Shown: one piece after another, positions 15,763 to 24,430 of the stretch | Layout of the letters: each line of letters begins with the position of its first letter | Position numbering within the stretch: position 1 is the stretch's first letter | NCBI GenBank assembly: GCA_964432415.1 | Contig: CAYSNW010000009.1 | Span: forward strand, 1 to 64,000 | Origin: JAFECT01 sp964432415 | GTDB lineage: Bacteria; Pseudomonadota; Alphaproteobacteria; Caulobacterales; Caulobacteraceae | Reading direction: 5' to 3' | DNA length: 64,000 nucleotides | Made by a program: the position numbers and the translations under genes | The notes under the pieces: model-generated | Databases searched by the model: none | What the model saw: only the letters and a program-made list of their open reading frames with translations | Told to the model about the DNA's origin: nothing

Positions 15763-17475
15763 ATGAGTAAGGTCCACTACGAGGTCTTCATGCGCCGGGC
15801 GCCCCAGGCGCCGTGGCGGTTGGAGACTGCGACGGAGGACCGGACCCATGCGTTGGCCCTGGCCGACGAAATGATGGAGGACAAGCGCGCCTGCGCCGTG
15901 CGCGTGACCAAAGAGACCCTCGACGAAGATACGATGGAGTTCTCCAGCGTCACCCTGGTGACGAAGGGCGCCGCGGGCGAGGACAAGCGCAAGCCGGTGC
16001 GCGACCCTTCGGCCGATCCGGTCTGCACCGGGCCGCAGGACCTCTACAATTCTCCCGCCCGCGAGAAGATCCAGCGCCTGCTGGACGACTGGCTCAAGCG
16101 CAACCGGGTGACCCCCTTCGAGCTGCTTCACCGACCCGACCTGGTGGAGAAGCTGGAAGCCTCGGGCATGGAGCTGCAGCACGCGATCCAGAAGATCGCC
16201 GTCCCCGAGAGCCAGATCACCGGCCAGTCCATCCACGACGTGATGCGTGCCTACCAGCGCCTGACCGAACAGGCGATCGAGCGGGTGATCAAGGCCGGCC
16301 GCGGCCAGGCCTTCCCGGTGATCGACAAGGAGCGGATCGGGCCGGCGGCGACCAAGCTGGCCGAGCATCCCGACCGCCAGTTCCTGATGGGCGGCTCGGT
16401 CTGCGCCGCCATCGCCCAGGCCCCGACCTGGCGCGAGAAGGTCGACGCCCTGCTGGACCTGGCGGAAGCCGCGCCGCCCGAGCCCAAACCCCGGGCGCTG
16501 TGCCATGTGACCATCGAACAGCCCCTGGCCGAGATCGTCGGCTCCCGCGCGGGCCTGGCGGACCTGCTGGGCGAAAGCAGCGACCTGGGCGGCAGCCTGG
16601 CGGCGCTGGTGCGCATCGCCGCGCCGCTGGAGGTCGAGGCCCTTATCCGCATGGATCCGACCATCGCGCGCCTGATCCCGGAGCTGAAGGGCGCGGCCGT
16701 GCGGCTGAGCCGGCACATGAACGCCGGTGACTTCAAGGTGCTGGGCACGGTGCTGGCGCGCCGGGTGCTGGGCGAGCTGATGGGGCCCCGGCGCCTCAGG
16801 CCCGCCGACGCCGTGGGCGAAATCGAGATTCTGCGGGCGCTCGCCATGGCCCTGACCGCCTCGGCCGGACGGCTGCTGTCGCTGGAGGAGGTACAGCGCG
16901 CCTTCAACGAGCGGTCCAAGGCCATCGTGGCGGCCGACTTCGTCGAGGCCTACCTCGGCAAGGGCCAGAGCGCCGCCGACGAGGCCCGCGCCCTGGTCAG
17001 GCTGTGCGAGAACGTGGCCGGCTCGACCAACAAGCGCCAGGCGGCGCGCTGGCTGATGGGCTGTATCGCGGCGCTGCGCTTCGAGAAGGAGCTTCGGGCG
17101 GCGGGCGAAAGCGGCACGGCGCGGCTGGTCATGCTGGCCCAGCTGCAGCGCTCGATCCTGCGCGCGGACCTGCCCGAGAAGGAGACCCGCGAGATCACCG
17201 CCAAGATCGGCGAGGTCGGCGGGCTGATCGAGGCGGACGTGAAGATCTGCCTGCAGCTGGCCCGCGCCCCGGCGCCGGCGGTGCAGAAGCTGTCGGCCCT
17301 GCTCAAGCTGGCCTCGGGCGAGGCGGCCCCCATCGGCCCCGCCGCCGACCGGGCCAAGGCCGAGGTGATGAAGCTGATGCGCGCGCCGGAGGTCCGGAGC
17401 GAGCTGCTGGCCTCCCCCGACGCGGCCACACGCATGCGGCCCCTGCTGCAGATGGCGGGCCTGCTGGCGGCTTGA
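15763..17475 (+). CDS. Conserved-type cytoplasmic protein of unknown function (570 aa)
   Basis: A 570-residue protein starting at ATG 15763, divergent from chvI. I do not recognise a named family. The first ~85 residues (MSKVHYEVFMRR, WRLETATEDR, ALALADEMMED, CAVRVTKETLD) look like a compact alpha/beta domain. The rest is highly helical and Ala/Leu/Glu-rich with no signal peptide, membrane segment, or catalytic motif. Helical pieces such as EKIQRLLDDWLKRNRVTPFE and LAEIVGSRAGLADLLGESS suggest a scaffold or repeat-like fold. Codon use matches its neighbours. Its position opposite chvI hints at shared control, nothing more. Confidence 0.75.
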   Translation: MSKVHYEVFMRRAPQAPWRLETATEDRTHALALADEMMEDKRACAVRVTKETLDEDTMEFSSVTLVTKGAAGEDKRKPVRDPSADPVCTGPQDLYNSPAREKIQRLLDDWLKRNRVTPFELLHRPDLVEKLEASGMELQHAIQKIAVPESQITGQSIHDVMRAYQRLTEQAIERVIKAGRGQAFPVIDKERIGPAATKLAEHPDRQFLMGGSVCAAIAQAPTWREKVDALLDLAEAAPPEPKPRALCHVTIEQPLAEIVGSRAGLADLLGESSDLGGSLAALVRIAAPLEVEALIRMDPTIARLIPELKGAAVRLSRHMNAGDFKVLGTVLARRVLGELMGPRRLRPADAVGEIEILRALAMALTASAGRLLSLEEVQRAFNERSKAIVAADFVEAYLGKGQSAADEARALVRLCENVAGSTNKRQAARWLMGCIAALRFEKELRAAGESGTARLVMLAQLQRSILRADLPEKETREITAKIGEVGGLIEADVKICLQLARAPAPAVQKLSALLKLASGEAAPIGPAADRAKAEVMKLMRAPEVRSELLASPDAATRMRPLLQMAGLLAA

Positions 17476-17481
17476 GGCCCC

Positions 17482-20364
17482 TCAGTTCTTCTTGTCGCCG
17501 TCCGGCTTTTTCCCGTTTCCCTTGATCGGATCGAGCGGGGCGGCGTTCAGGGCCGCGCGCGGCATGACCATCACCGCCGCCCCCGGACCCGACAGCCAGG
17601 CCCGCGCCGCGGCCTTGATCTCGTCCAGGGAGATCGTCCCGTAGTCGTGGGACCAGCTGCGGGCGGTGACCACCTGGTCCGGATCGCCGACCGAGCCGTT
17701 CAGGATCGCCAGCCACCAGTCCATCGACTGCAGCTGGGAGGGGCCCTCGGCCAGGATCTGGGCGCGCACGGCCTCGAGCTGGGCCGGCTGGATGCGGCCC
17801 GCGGCGAAGTCGGCCACCACGGCGCGCACGGCGGCCAGCACCTGCTCCGCATGGGCGGGCGAGCACTCCACGATTACCGCGACCACGCCCTGGTCTGAAT
17901 TGTCGTCCAGGTTCAGGACCGCGTTGGGGGAGTAGGTCTCCCCCATCTCCTCGCGCAGGCGGTGGCGCAGGGCGTCCTGCAACATGCTGGTCAGGATGAT
18001 CATGGTGCGCTCGTCGCGCCTGTGGGCGGGCGAGCTGACGAACAGGGGCCAGGCGACCTCGACCGCCGCCTGCTCGGGCGGACCGCCGAAGGTGCTGCGC
18101 ATGACGTCGGCCGGAACCGGCTGGAAGCGCGCGAAGGGATGGCCGCCGGGCGGCAGGGGCTGGGGCCGCCGGGGCGGCAGGGCGCCCAGGGTGCGCACCA
18201 GCGCGGCGGTGGCGTCGGCCTCCGACACGTCGCCCACAATGGTCACCTCGAAGGGATCGCGGGTCAGGACGGGGGCGAAAATCCGCGAAACCGCCGCCGC
18301 ATTGGTCTGTCCGACGATGGTCCCGGGCGGCATGCTCAGATCGCCCGTGGTCGCCAGGGCGGAATAGAGGGCGTTCGACGCAGCCCAGAAGGGGACGTTG
18401 TTGAAGGTGCGGTACAGCTCCCCCAGGCCGTTGACGATGTCGGCCTCCATGGTCCGCTCGAAGGCCGGCTCGCTCAGATAGGCGGCGAAGACCTGGAGCT
18501 GGGCCTCGAGGTCCGCGCCGTTGGTCTTGCCGGTGATCTCGAAGCGGTGCGGCTTGACCGACATGTTCAGCGACCAGACGTGGCGCGACATCGCCGCGCT
18601 CACCTCCTCGAAGCTGTTCCTGGAGAGCCCGCCTTCGACCAGCGCCTGGGCGGCCAGCTCGGCGGCAAAGGGGTGCAGGCCCGCCAGCTCCGGACGGCCG
18701 GCGCCAATCGAGACCATCACGGTCACATCGCCCTTGGCCTGCGGCAGGGTCTTGAAATTGACGATCACCCCGTTTGACAGGGTCAGGCGCACGAACTCGG
18801 GATCGTGCTCGAGCTTGCGCGAGACCACGCGCCCGGGCGCGCCGAAGCTGGAATAGGCCCAGGGGCGCAGCGCCTTGACCGCGATCTGGTCCGGCGCCGG
18901 GCCGAAATTCAGCTTGGCCCAGGTCTGGCGCATCTCCGCCTCGTCCGGGCGGGGGCGGGCGATCACCGCCAGCACCGGTCCTCCGCCCCGCCAGTCGGCG
19001 CGCATGGAGTCGCGCACCTCGTCAGGCGTCAGGTCCTTGCCCGCCAGCTCGGCCCGGTAGCGTTCCTCCAGGCTCGCCAAGCGGTCGCCGCGGTCGATTT
19101 CGTCCAGGATGAAGGCGGCGAGCGAGGGATTGCTGTAGCCCTCGGCGTGGTCGCGCCCGGCCCGGACCGCCGCCAGGCGCATGTCGATGCCGCGCTGCAG
19201 CTCCTGAGGGGTCGGACCGTGGGCGTAGAAGCGGCGGACCTCGCCGTAGGCGGTGGTCAGGGCTTCGCGCCAGTTCTGGCCCTCGGGACTGATGTCCAGG
19301 CAGGTCTGGGCCATCTCGTGGTGGTCGTCCTCGAAATAGGCCAGGACCGAGTGGAACGGGGCCGAGGGCTGGCGGCCGATCCGGGCCAGGCGCTCGTTCA
19401 GGATCGACTGCCACAGCTCGCGCGCCTCGCGCCGGCGCGCCCGGGCCAGGGTGTCCTCTCCCGGCGCCTCGACCGGGCGTTTCAGGCACAGGGTCGCCTG
19501 GCTGGGCAGGCCCGAGGCCGTCTCCCACGACCGGACCGCCAGGGGGCGCGACAGGTCGGGCGGGGCGGAGACCGCGCGCGGCGGGGGCGGTCCCTTGGCG
19601 CTCCAGGAGCCGAAGGTGTCGCGCACCTTCTGCTCCAGGCTGTCGAGCGGCGCGTCGCCGACGATCACCAGGATCGCCTCGTCGGGACGGTACCAGCGCT
19701 CGTAGAAGCGCCGGGCCTTGGCCGCGTCCATGGCGGCCAGGCTCTCGGGCGTGCCGATCGCCTCGCGGGCGGTGACCCGGAGCTCCGGCGCCAGGAAGAC
19801 ACGGAACTCCTGCTGATGGCGGTGCTGGACGTCCATGTAGGACAAGCGTTCGTGCTGGATGATCGGCCGCTCGTGCTCGACCGCGGCAGGCGTCAGGTCC
19901 AGGCCGTCGGCGACGTCGCGCAGCCAGCGGAAGCTGACGTCCAGCGCCCGGGTGTCGGCGCTGGCCAGATCGATCTGGTAGAGGGTGGTGTAGGGGCCGG
20001 TGAAGGCGTTCTGGTCGCGGCCGAAGACCACGCCGGCGGCGGCGAACAGAGGCTCCATCTGGCCCGCGGCGATGGAGCGTCCGCCGGAAAAGGCCAGGTG
20101 TTCGACGAAGTGGGCCACCCCCAGTTCGTCTTCCGACTCCTCCAGGCTGCCGACATCGAAGCGCAGGCGGATCGACATGGCGCCGGTGGGTTGGGCGTGG
20201 GACTGCAGCACATAGCGCAGCCCGTTGGGCAGGGTCCCGGAACGGATGGCGGGATCGGCCGCGATGGCCTCGGGGCCCCGCGCCGCCGAGGGTTCGGCGC
20301 CCGCCGCGCCGCCGGCGAGAAGCGCGAAGGCCAGGCCGGCGATCGCCAGGACTCTGAAACTCAC
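17482..20364 (-). CDS. M16-family zinc metalloprotease, two-domain, exported
   Basis: A 960-residue pitrilysin/insulinase-type peptidase. The inverted zinc motif HxxEH is HFVEH (85-89), with the distal ligand region VEHERPIIQHE at about 162-172. Two M16 units are arranged in tandem; the second, inactive-type half includes FPAELAAQALVEGGL-like text and MLQDALRHRLREEMGETYSPN. A GTG at 20364 with GGGGGAC upstream gives a clean signal peptide (FRVLAIAGLAFALLAGGAAGA), so it works in the periplasm. It ends with a Lys-rich tail. The stop nearly meets that of the convergent 570-residue gene. Confidence 0.93.
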   Translation of the reverse strand: MSFRVLAIAGLAFALLAGGAAGAEPSAARGPEAIAADPAIRSGTLPNGLRYVLQSHAQPTGAMSIRLRFDVGSLEESEDELGVAHFVEHLAFSGGRSIAAGQMEPLFAAAGVVFGRDQNAFTGPYTTLYQIDLASADTRALDVSFRWLRDVADGLDLTPAAVEHERPIIQHERLSYMDVQHRHQQEFRVFLAPELRVTAREAIGTPESLAAMDAAKARRFYERWYRPDEAILVIVGDAPLDSLEQKVRDTFGSWSAKGPPPPRAVSAPPDLSRPLAVRSWETASGLPSQATLCLKRPVEAPGEDTLARARRREARELWQSILNERLARIGRQPSAPFHSVLAYFEDDHHEMAQTCLDISPEGQNWREALTTAYGEVRRFYAHGPTPQELQRGIDMRLAAVRAGRDHAEGYSNPSLAAFILDEIDRGDRLASLEERYRAELAGKDLTPDEVRDSMRADWRGGGPVLAVIARPRPDEAEMRQTWAKLNFGPAPDQIAVKALRPWAYSSFGAPGRVVSRKLEHDPEFVRLTLSNGVIVNFKTLPQAKGDVTVMVSIGAGRPELAGLHPFAAELAAQALVEGGLSRNSFEEVSAAMSRHVWSLNMSVKPHRFEITGKTNGADLEAQLQVFAAYLSEPAFERTMEADIVNGLGELYRTFNNVPFWAASNALYSALATTGDLSMPPGTIVGQTNAAAVSRIFAPVLTRDPFEVTIVGDVSEADATAALVRTLGALPPRRPQPLPPGGHPFARFQPVPADVMRSTFGGPPEQAAVEVAWPLFVSSPAHRRDERTMIILTSMLQDALRHRLREEMGETYSPNAVLNLDDNSDQGVVAVIVECSPAHAEQVLAAVRAVVADFAAGRIQPAQLEAVRAQILAEGPSQLQSMDWWLAILNGSVGDPDQVVTARSWSHDYGTISLDEIKAAARAWLSGPGAAVMVMPRAALNAAPLDPIKGNGKKPDGDKKN

Positions 20365-20430
20365 CGCACGTCCCCCGACGATCCCCGGCCGATCAGAACA
20401 CGTCAGGGCCCGCGCATGCAACCAGGGGGC

Positions 20431-21225
20431 TCAGGCGGCGGCCAGGATTCCGGCTTCGACCGCCGCCGGCAGCCAGGCGGCCAGCTCCGCCTGGAAGGGT
20501 CCGATTTCCACGCCGCAAGCTTCGGCCGCCCAGGCGGCGGCGGCCATGGCGGACGCCCCCTCGCCGCGGCAAGCCTCGAGAAGGGCGAACCGGGACGCGC
20601 TGAGCGTATGCAGGCGCACCCGGTAACGGCTACGGGCCACGGCGTAGAAGCTTTCGCCCGCCTCCGGCGTGGGCGCCGGCTCGCCCCGGTCGACGGCGGC
20701 GATCAGCGGCTCGAGCACGAAGCCCGCGCGGACCAGCCTGAGGCTCTCCGGCGTCCGAAGCTTCAGGCCCGAAGCCAGGGCGACGAGGGCGGCGTCAGCG
20801 CTGAGGCCGGCGCCGGCCAGCGTCTCGATCCCGGGAGCGCGCCGGGACTCCGCGCGGGCCCGTTCCAGCCGCGCGAGGTCGGCAGGCAGGCGGTCGAGGG
20901 GATCGGCCCGGGCGGGACGGCTCTGCTCCAGCCAGTCGGCGAAACCCGCCCCCAGCTGATCCAGCGACCAGGACCGGGAGGGCCGCGCCGCCAGATAGCC
21001 CCGGGCGAACAGGGCGAAGACGTCCTCGCCGACCAGCGAACGCAGGGCTGGGAAGTCCGTGGACAGACAGTCCAGCAGGCGCAGCTGGTAGCCGCGCACG
21101 TAGACGGACAGCCGCGCCTCGGCGGGAAAGGCCTCCGACCCGGCGATCATCGCCTGCGGATCGGCGGGCGGGCCGCCCAGGCAGGCGCCGAACAGCCAAC
21201 GCTGCAGCGTGTCCAGCTCAGCCAT
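20431..21225 (-). CDS. DUF2063 (BufC/HvfC-like) partner of the MNIO enzyme
   Basis: A 264-residue protein of the DUF2063 family. The N-terminal part LQRWLFGACLGG, YVRGYQLRLLDCLSTDFPAL and LVGEDVFALFARGYLAARPS is typical. Such proteins act as recognition or scaffold partners that bring a precursor peptide to a DUF692 iron oxidase. Its ATG at 21225 overlaps the end of the DUF692 gene by eight bases, so the two are co-translated. An older description as a DNA-binding domain exists for the family, but the operon context favours a role in peptide maturation. Confidence 0.9.
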   Translation of the reverse strand: MAELDTLQRWLFGACLGGPPADPQAMIAGSEAFPAEARLSVYVRGYQLRLLDCLSTDFPALRSLVGEDVFALFARGYLAARPSRSWSLDQLGAGFADWLEQSRPARADPLDRLPADLARLERARAESRRAPGIETLAGAGLSADAALVALASGLKLRTPESLRLVRAGFVLEPLIAAVDRGEPAPTPEAGESFYAVARSRYRVRLHTLSASRFALLEACRGEGASAMAAAAWAAEACGVEIGPFQAELAAWLPAAVEAGILAAA

Positions 21226-22165
21226 GGGTCGCGGCCAGAGGGGCCGGCGGCGGGCCGCGCATGGGGGCGGGCTTTGAAGCCATCAGCGGCGCCGGTCCAG
21301 GCGCGCGGCCCTCGGCCACCGCGCGGGCGCGGCCGAGCTCGGCCACAAGATCCAACCAGTCCGGGATCTCCGCATCCCATTCCAGCAGGGTGGCGGCGCC
21401 GGGCGAGCGTTCCAGCGCCATCCGGTACAGGGGCCAGACCGCGTCGGGCACCGGGGCGTCGTGGGTGTCGATCAGGTGGGTCCCGCAGTCGCTGGGTCCG
21501 GCCAGGTGGATCTGCACGATCCGGTCCGCCGGCAGGGCCTCGATGTAGACCGCCGGATCGAAGCCGTGGTTGAAGGCCGAGACATGGACGTTGTTGACGT
21601 CCAGCAGCAGGCCGCAGCCGGTCAGCCCGGTCAGCCGGGCCAGGAACTCTTCCTCCGGCATGGTGGAGGCCCGGAAGGTCAGGTAGCTGGACGGGTTCTC
21701 CAGGATCAGGGGGCGTTCCAGGATGTCCTGCACGGTCCCTACCCGCTCGGCCACATGGGCGAGGCTGGCTTCGGTGTAGGGCATGGGCAGCAGGTCGTGG
21801 GTGTTGATCCCGCCCAGGCACGTCCAGCACAGGTGGTCGGAGACCCAGGCAGGACGGATGCGCGCCGCCAGGGCCTTGAGCTTGCCCAGATAGGTCCGGT
21901 CCAGCGGGTCGGAGCCGCCGATCGAGAGCGACACGCCGTGCAGGACCACGGGCCGGTGGGCGGCGACGTGCTCCAGCACGCCGGCGGCGCGGCCGTGATG
22001 GTCCAGGAAGTTCTCGCTGATCGCCTCGAACCAGTCGACGCCCCAGTCGCCGGGCGGGGTGGCCAGCAGGTGGCGGAAGTGGGGGTCGCGCAACCCCACG
22101 CCAAAGCCCAGGGGGGGAAGGGCCAGGCGTGGGGCGCGAGAGGGCGTCGGGTCGGTCGGGCTCAC
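21218..22165 (-). CDS. DUF692 multinuclear non-heme iron-dependent oxidase (MNIO, BufB-like)
   Basis: A 315-residue TIM-barrel oxidase of the DUF692 family, whose studied members (MbnB, TglH, BufB) modify cysteines of precursor peptides using two or three iron ions. Likely metal-binding stretches are visible: LHGVSLSIGG, WVSDHLCWT, LILENPSSY, LLLDVNNVHVSAFNHG, QIHLAGP, IDTHDAPVP and LLEWDAEIP. The GTG start at 22165 lies 7 bases past the stop of the ferritin-like gene, so the three genes form one operon in the order substrate candidate, oxidase, partner. No small bufferin (DUF2282) gene is present, which makes the upstream cysteine-rich protein the only candidate substrate here. Confidence 0.93.
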   Translation of the reverse strand: MSPTDPTPSRAPRLALPPLGFGVGLRDPHFRHLLATPPGDWGVDWFEAISENFLDHHGRAAGVLEHVAAHRPVVLHGVSLSIGGSDPLDRTYLGKLKALAARIRPAWVSDHLCWTCLGGINTHDLLPMPYTEASLAHVAERVGTVQDILERPLILENPSSYLTFRASTMPEEEFLARLTGLTGCGLLLDVNNVHVSAFNHGFDPAVYIEALPADRIVQIHLAGPSDCGTHLIDTHDAPVPDAVWPLYRMALERSPGAATLLEWDAEIPDWLDLVAELGRARAVAEGRAPGPAPLMASKPAPMRGPPPAPLAATHG

Positions 22166-22172
22166 GACGCCG

Positions 22173-24137
22173 TCAGGTCGACGGGATGAAGGCCAGCCGC
22201 AGGTCGTTGGGCGCGGGCGGCGTCTCCGGCACCGTAACGCCGCGCTGGGCCATGACCTGGCGATAGGCCTGGTAGGCGACGTCGTGGACCAGCTGGCCGG
22301 TGGTGAAGGCCAGCGGCGGCTGCAGCGGGATGGGCGTGTTCTCCGATCCGCTGAAGTTGAACAGCTGCATGTTGCCGCTCTTGTTCAGCAGCTGGGAGGC
22401 GGAGATCGGCACCGCGCAACCCCCGAAGGTCCCGCACTTGTTGTCGCTGGGCGCGGAATAGACGGTGGAGGCGCCCAGCATCGGCGCCTTGGCCGCGTCG
22501 GCCATGAAGTGGCCGCAGAGGCCGCCGCCGGAAGTCAGCTGCACGAAGCCGCAGCCGCCCTGGGCCTTGCAGTTGTTCGAGCCGCGGCAGGCGTGGAACA
22601 GCTCCACCCCGGCGCAGTCGTTGGTCCCGGTCCCGGAGAAGTCCAGCGCCTGGCAGGAGTGGTGCAGGCTGTCGTCGGGCGTGCCGATGCCCACCGACAG
22701 GTCCGGCGCCTGGCCGAAGATGGCCCAGATGATCGACATGCGGTCGCCCGAGCCGCTCATGGCCGGATAAGGGAAGTTCGTTCCGGGCACGGACCAGTAG
22801 GTGTAGAGCACCGAGGTGATGCCCGCGAGCGCGCCCACCGCCGCCTGGCTGAGCATGGTGAAGTTGGCCTGGCGCACCGCGGCGTCGTTGACCGAGGCCA
22901 GGTTGTTGAGCGCCTGGGCGACGTCGGCCGTGGCCGGCAGGTTGTAGGGGTTGGAGTCCGGATTGTAGTCGGACGCCTGCAGGTCGGCCGCGCTCCAGCT
23001 GTTCCCCTCTCCGAACCAGTCGATCCAGGTCTGGACCTGGTCGATGCCGGCCAGGATTTCGGTGAAGCGCTCGAAGTGGTCGGGCGAGTCGTTGTCGGCG
23101 CGGGCGGCGGCGTCGGGCGAGGGCGCCGGATCGCCGGAGTCGGTGGCGCCGGGATAGTCGGCCTCCAGCGCCGGCTTGCTGGCGCGGTATTCGGGCTGGA
23201 CGGCGCCCAGCAGGCCCTGGGGCGGGTTGGGCAGGGTCGAGCCTTCGCCCTGGTCGGTGATGGCGCTGAGCATGGTGTTGATCTGGTTCAGCGCGTCGGC
23301 GGGGATGGTGATGCCGGCCAGCGTGGTCTGGGCCAGGGGATATTCCGCGTCCGGATGGCCGCTGCCGGTGACGTTGAACATGTCGTTCTGCACAGAACCC
23401 GCGGCGAACATCGTGCCGATCAGGGTGGTGCCGTCGTCGTAGGCGAAGTTCAGATAGTCCCAGTAGCACTGGTACATCCAGCCGATGGTGCCGAACATCG
23501 GCAGGTCCGCCTCGGTGCTCGAGGCGGTCCAGTTGGCGAAGGGGACGGAGGGGAAATACTTGCCGATCTTCGACGGCTGGATGCCGGCCCGCGCGATATT
23601 GTCGGGCTGCTCGATGGCCAGGAACAGCTGCAGCTGTTCCTTGGTCAGGGCGCCGATGTTGACCGCCACATTGGTGTAGTCGGTGGTGTCGGTCAGGTCG
23701 ATGATGTGGGGGATGACCGAGAGCGTCGGGCCATAGCAGGTCCAGCCGTGATCGGCGTCCTGCAGCAGGGGCGATTCGTAGGTCGGGGTCACGCCGAGCG
23801 CGGTCGCCACGTTCGACGCCAGCTGCAGATGCAGCATCTCCTCGATGAACACCGAGAAGACCACGTTGAAGGCCTGCTGGTTGGGTGACAGGGCCTGGCC
23901 GCCGACGGGGGCCGCGGGTCCCAGGCCCGGCCACTGGCGGCCCTGGTAGAAGTCGTTCCCGACGCTGGTGATCTGGTGCATGCCCTGCACCGAGTACATG
24001 GCGGCCATGTAGAGCGGGATGGTGAACAGCTCGACGTTGATCGCCGCCTGGGCGATGGCCTTCACCGCCGCGATATCGGCCGGCTTGTTGGCGGCGGGCC
24101 AGGGGACGAGGGCGCGGGGACTGGTCGTGAACGCCAT
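22173..24137 (-). CDS. Ferritin-like (VioB/iminophenylpyruvate-dimer-synthase type) protein with eight-Cys domain
   Basis: A 654-residue protein with a PF12902-type ferritin-like N-terminus: helix AAINVELFTIPLYMAAMYSV (Glu36) and FIEEMLHLQLASNV (Glu99, Glu100, His103) supply di-iron-type ligands. A middle region (about 200-490) is Asn/Asp/Pro-rich. Eight of its ten cysteines cluster at 495, 508, 517, 523, 529, 541, 568 and 574, with motifs HACRGSNNCKAQGGCGF and NKCGTFGGC that resemble bufferin-type precursor sequences. There is no signal peptide. ATG at 24137 has GGAGG seven bases upstream. It leads the MNIO operon. The role is inferred: either MNIO substrate or a metal/redox enzyme matured by it. 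Confidence 0.85.
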   Translation of the reverse strand: MAFTTSPRALVPWPAANKPADIAAVKAIAQAAINVELFTIPLYMAAMYSVQGMHQITSVGNDFYQGRQWPGLGPAAPVGGQALSPNQQAFNVVFSVFIEEMLHLQLASNVATALGVTPTYESPLLQDADHGWTCYGPTLSVIPHIIDLTDTTDYTNVAVNIGALTKEQLQLFLAIEQPDNIARAGIQPSKIGKYFPSVPFANWTASSTEADLPMFGTIGWMYQCYWDYLNFAYDDGTTLIGTMFAAGSVQNDMFNVTGSGHPDAEYPLAQTTLAGITIPADALNQINTMLSAITDQGEGSTLPNPPQGLLGAVQPEYRASKPALEADYPGATDSGDPAPSPDAAARADNDSPDHFERFTEILAGIDQVQTWIDWFGEGNSWSAADLQASDYNPDSNPYNLPATADVAQALNNLASVNDAAVRQANFTMLSQAAVGALAGITSVLYTYWSVPGTNFPYPAMSGSGDRMSIIWAIFGQAPDLSVGIGTPDDSLHHSCQALDFSGTGTNDCAGVELFHACRGSNNCKAQGGCGFVQLTSGGGLCGHFMADAAKAPMLGASTVYSAPSDNKCGTFGGCAVPISASQLLNKSGNMQLFNFSGSENTPIPLQPPLAFTTGQLVHDVAYQAYRQVMAQRGVTVPETPPAPNDLRLAFIPST

Positions 24138-24239
24138 GACGGTTCCTCCCGACGGAGGACTTCACGACGTCGCGGGCGCACGACGCGCCGGACGGGCCCT
24201 CCCGAAGGCCGGAGCTTTGCCCGGAGGTGAGGGAAGATC

Positions 24240-24253
24240 AACCCGTACAGGTT
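24240..24253. promoter_or_regulatory. Imperfect dyad upstream of the ferritin-like/MNIO operon
   Basis: AACCCGTACAGGTT is symmetric at 10 of 14 bases (AACC.GTAC.GGTT). It lies about 103 bases upstream of the first gene's ATG and next to an AT-rich stretch (TTGTATATTTTGTGA) that could be promoter. It is a candidate operator only. Confidence 0.3.
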
Positions 24254-24282
24254 GTATATTTTGTGACGATCTCGTGAAACTA

Positions 24283-24422
24283 AATTCCTCCCCTCCAGGG
24301 GAGGGGGACCAAACGAAATTTGGTGGAGGGGCTTACTCCAGCTGACACAACGGTGGGGTCTTCATCCGGCCAAGGCCCCTCCACCGCCTTCGGCGGTCCC
24401 CCTCCCCTGAAGGGGAGGAATT
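24283..24422. repeat. 140-bp CCCCTCC-type inverted repeat beside polA 3' end
   Basis: Left arm from 24283 (AATTCCTCCCCTCCAGGGGA...) and right arm ending 24422 are reverse complements over about 50 bases, differing mainly in a short middle stretch (CCAAACGAAATTTGG in the left arm, CCGCCTTCGGCGG in the right). Each arm also has its own small hairpin. It lies in the gap between the polA stop (24431) and the ferritin-like gene promoter. It has the form of a repetitive intergenic palindrome and may end polA transcription. Confidence 0.8.
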
Positions 24423-24430
24423 GAGCGGCC

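Noticed and set aside
24019..24345. Plus-strand small frames across the MNIO-operon promoter and repeat
   Set aside because: They overlap a promoter and a repeat, lack ribosome sites and have no recognisable protein pattern.
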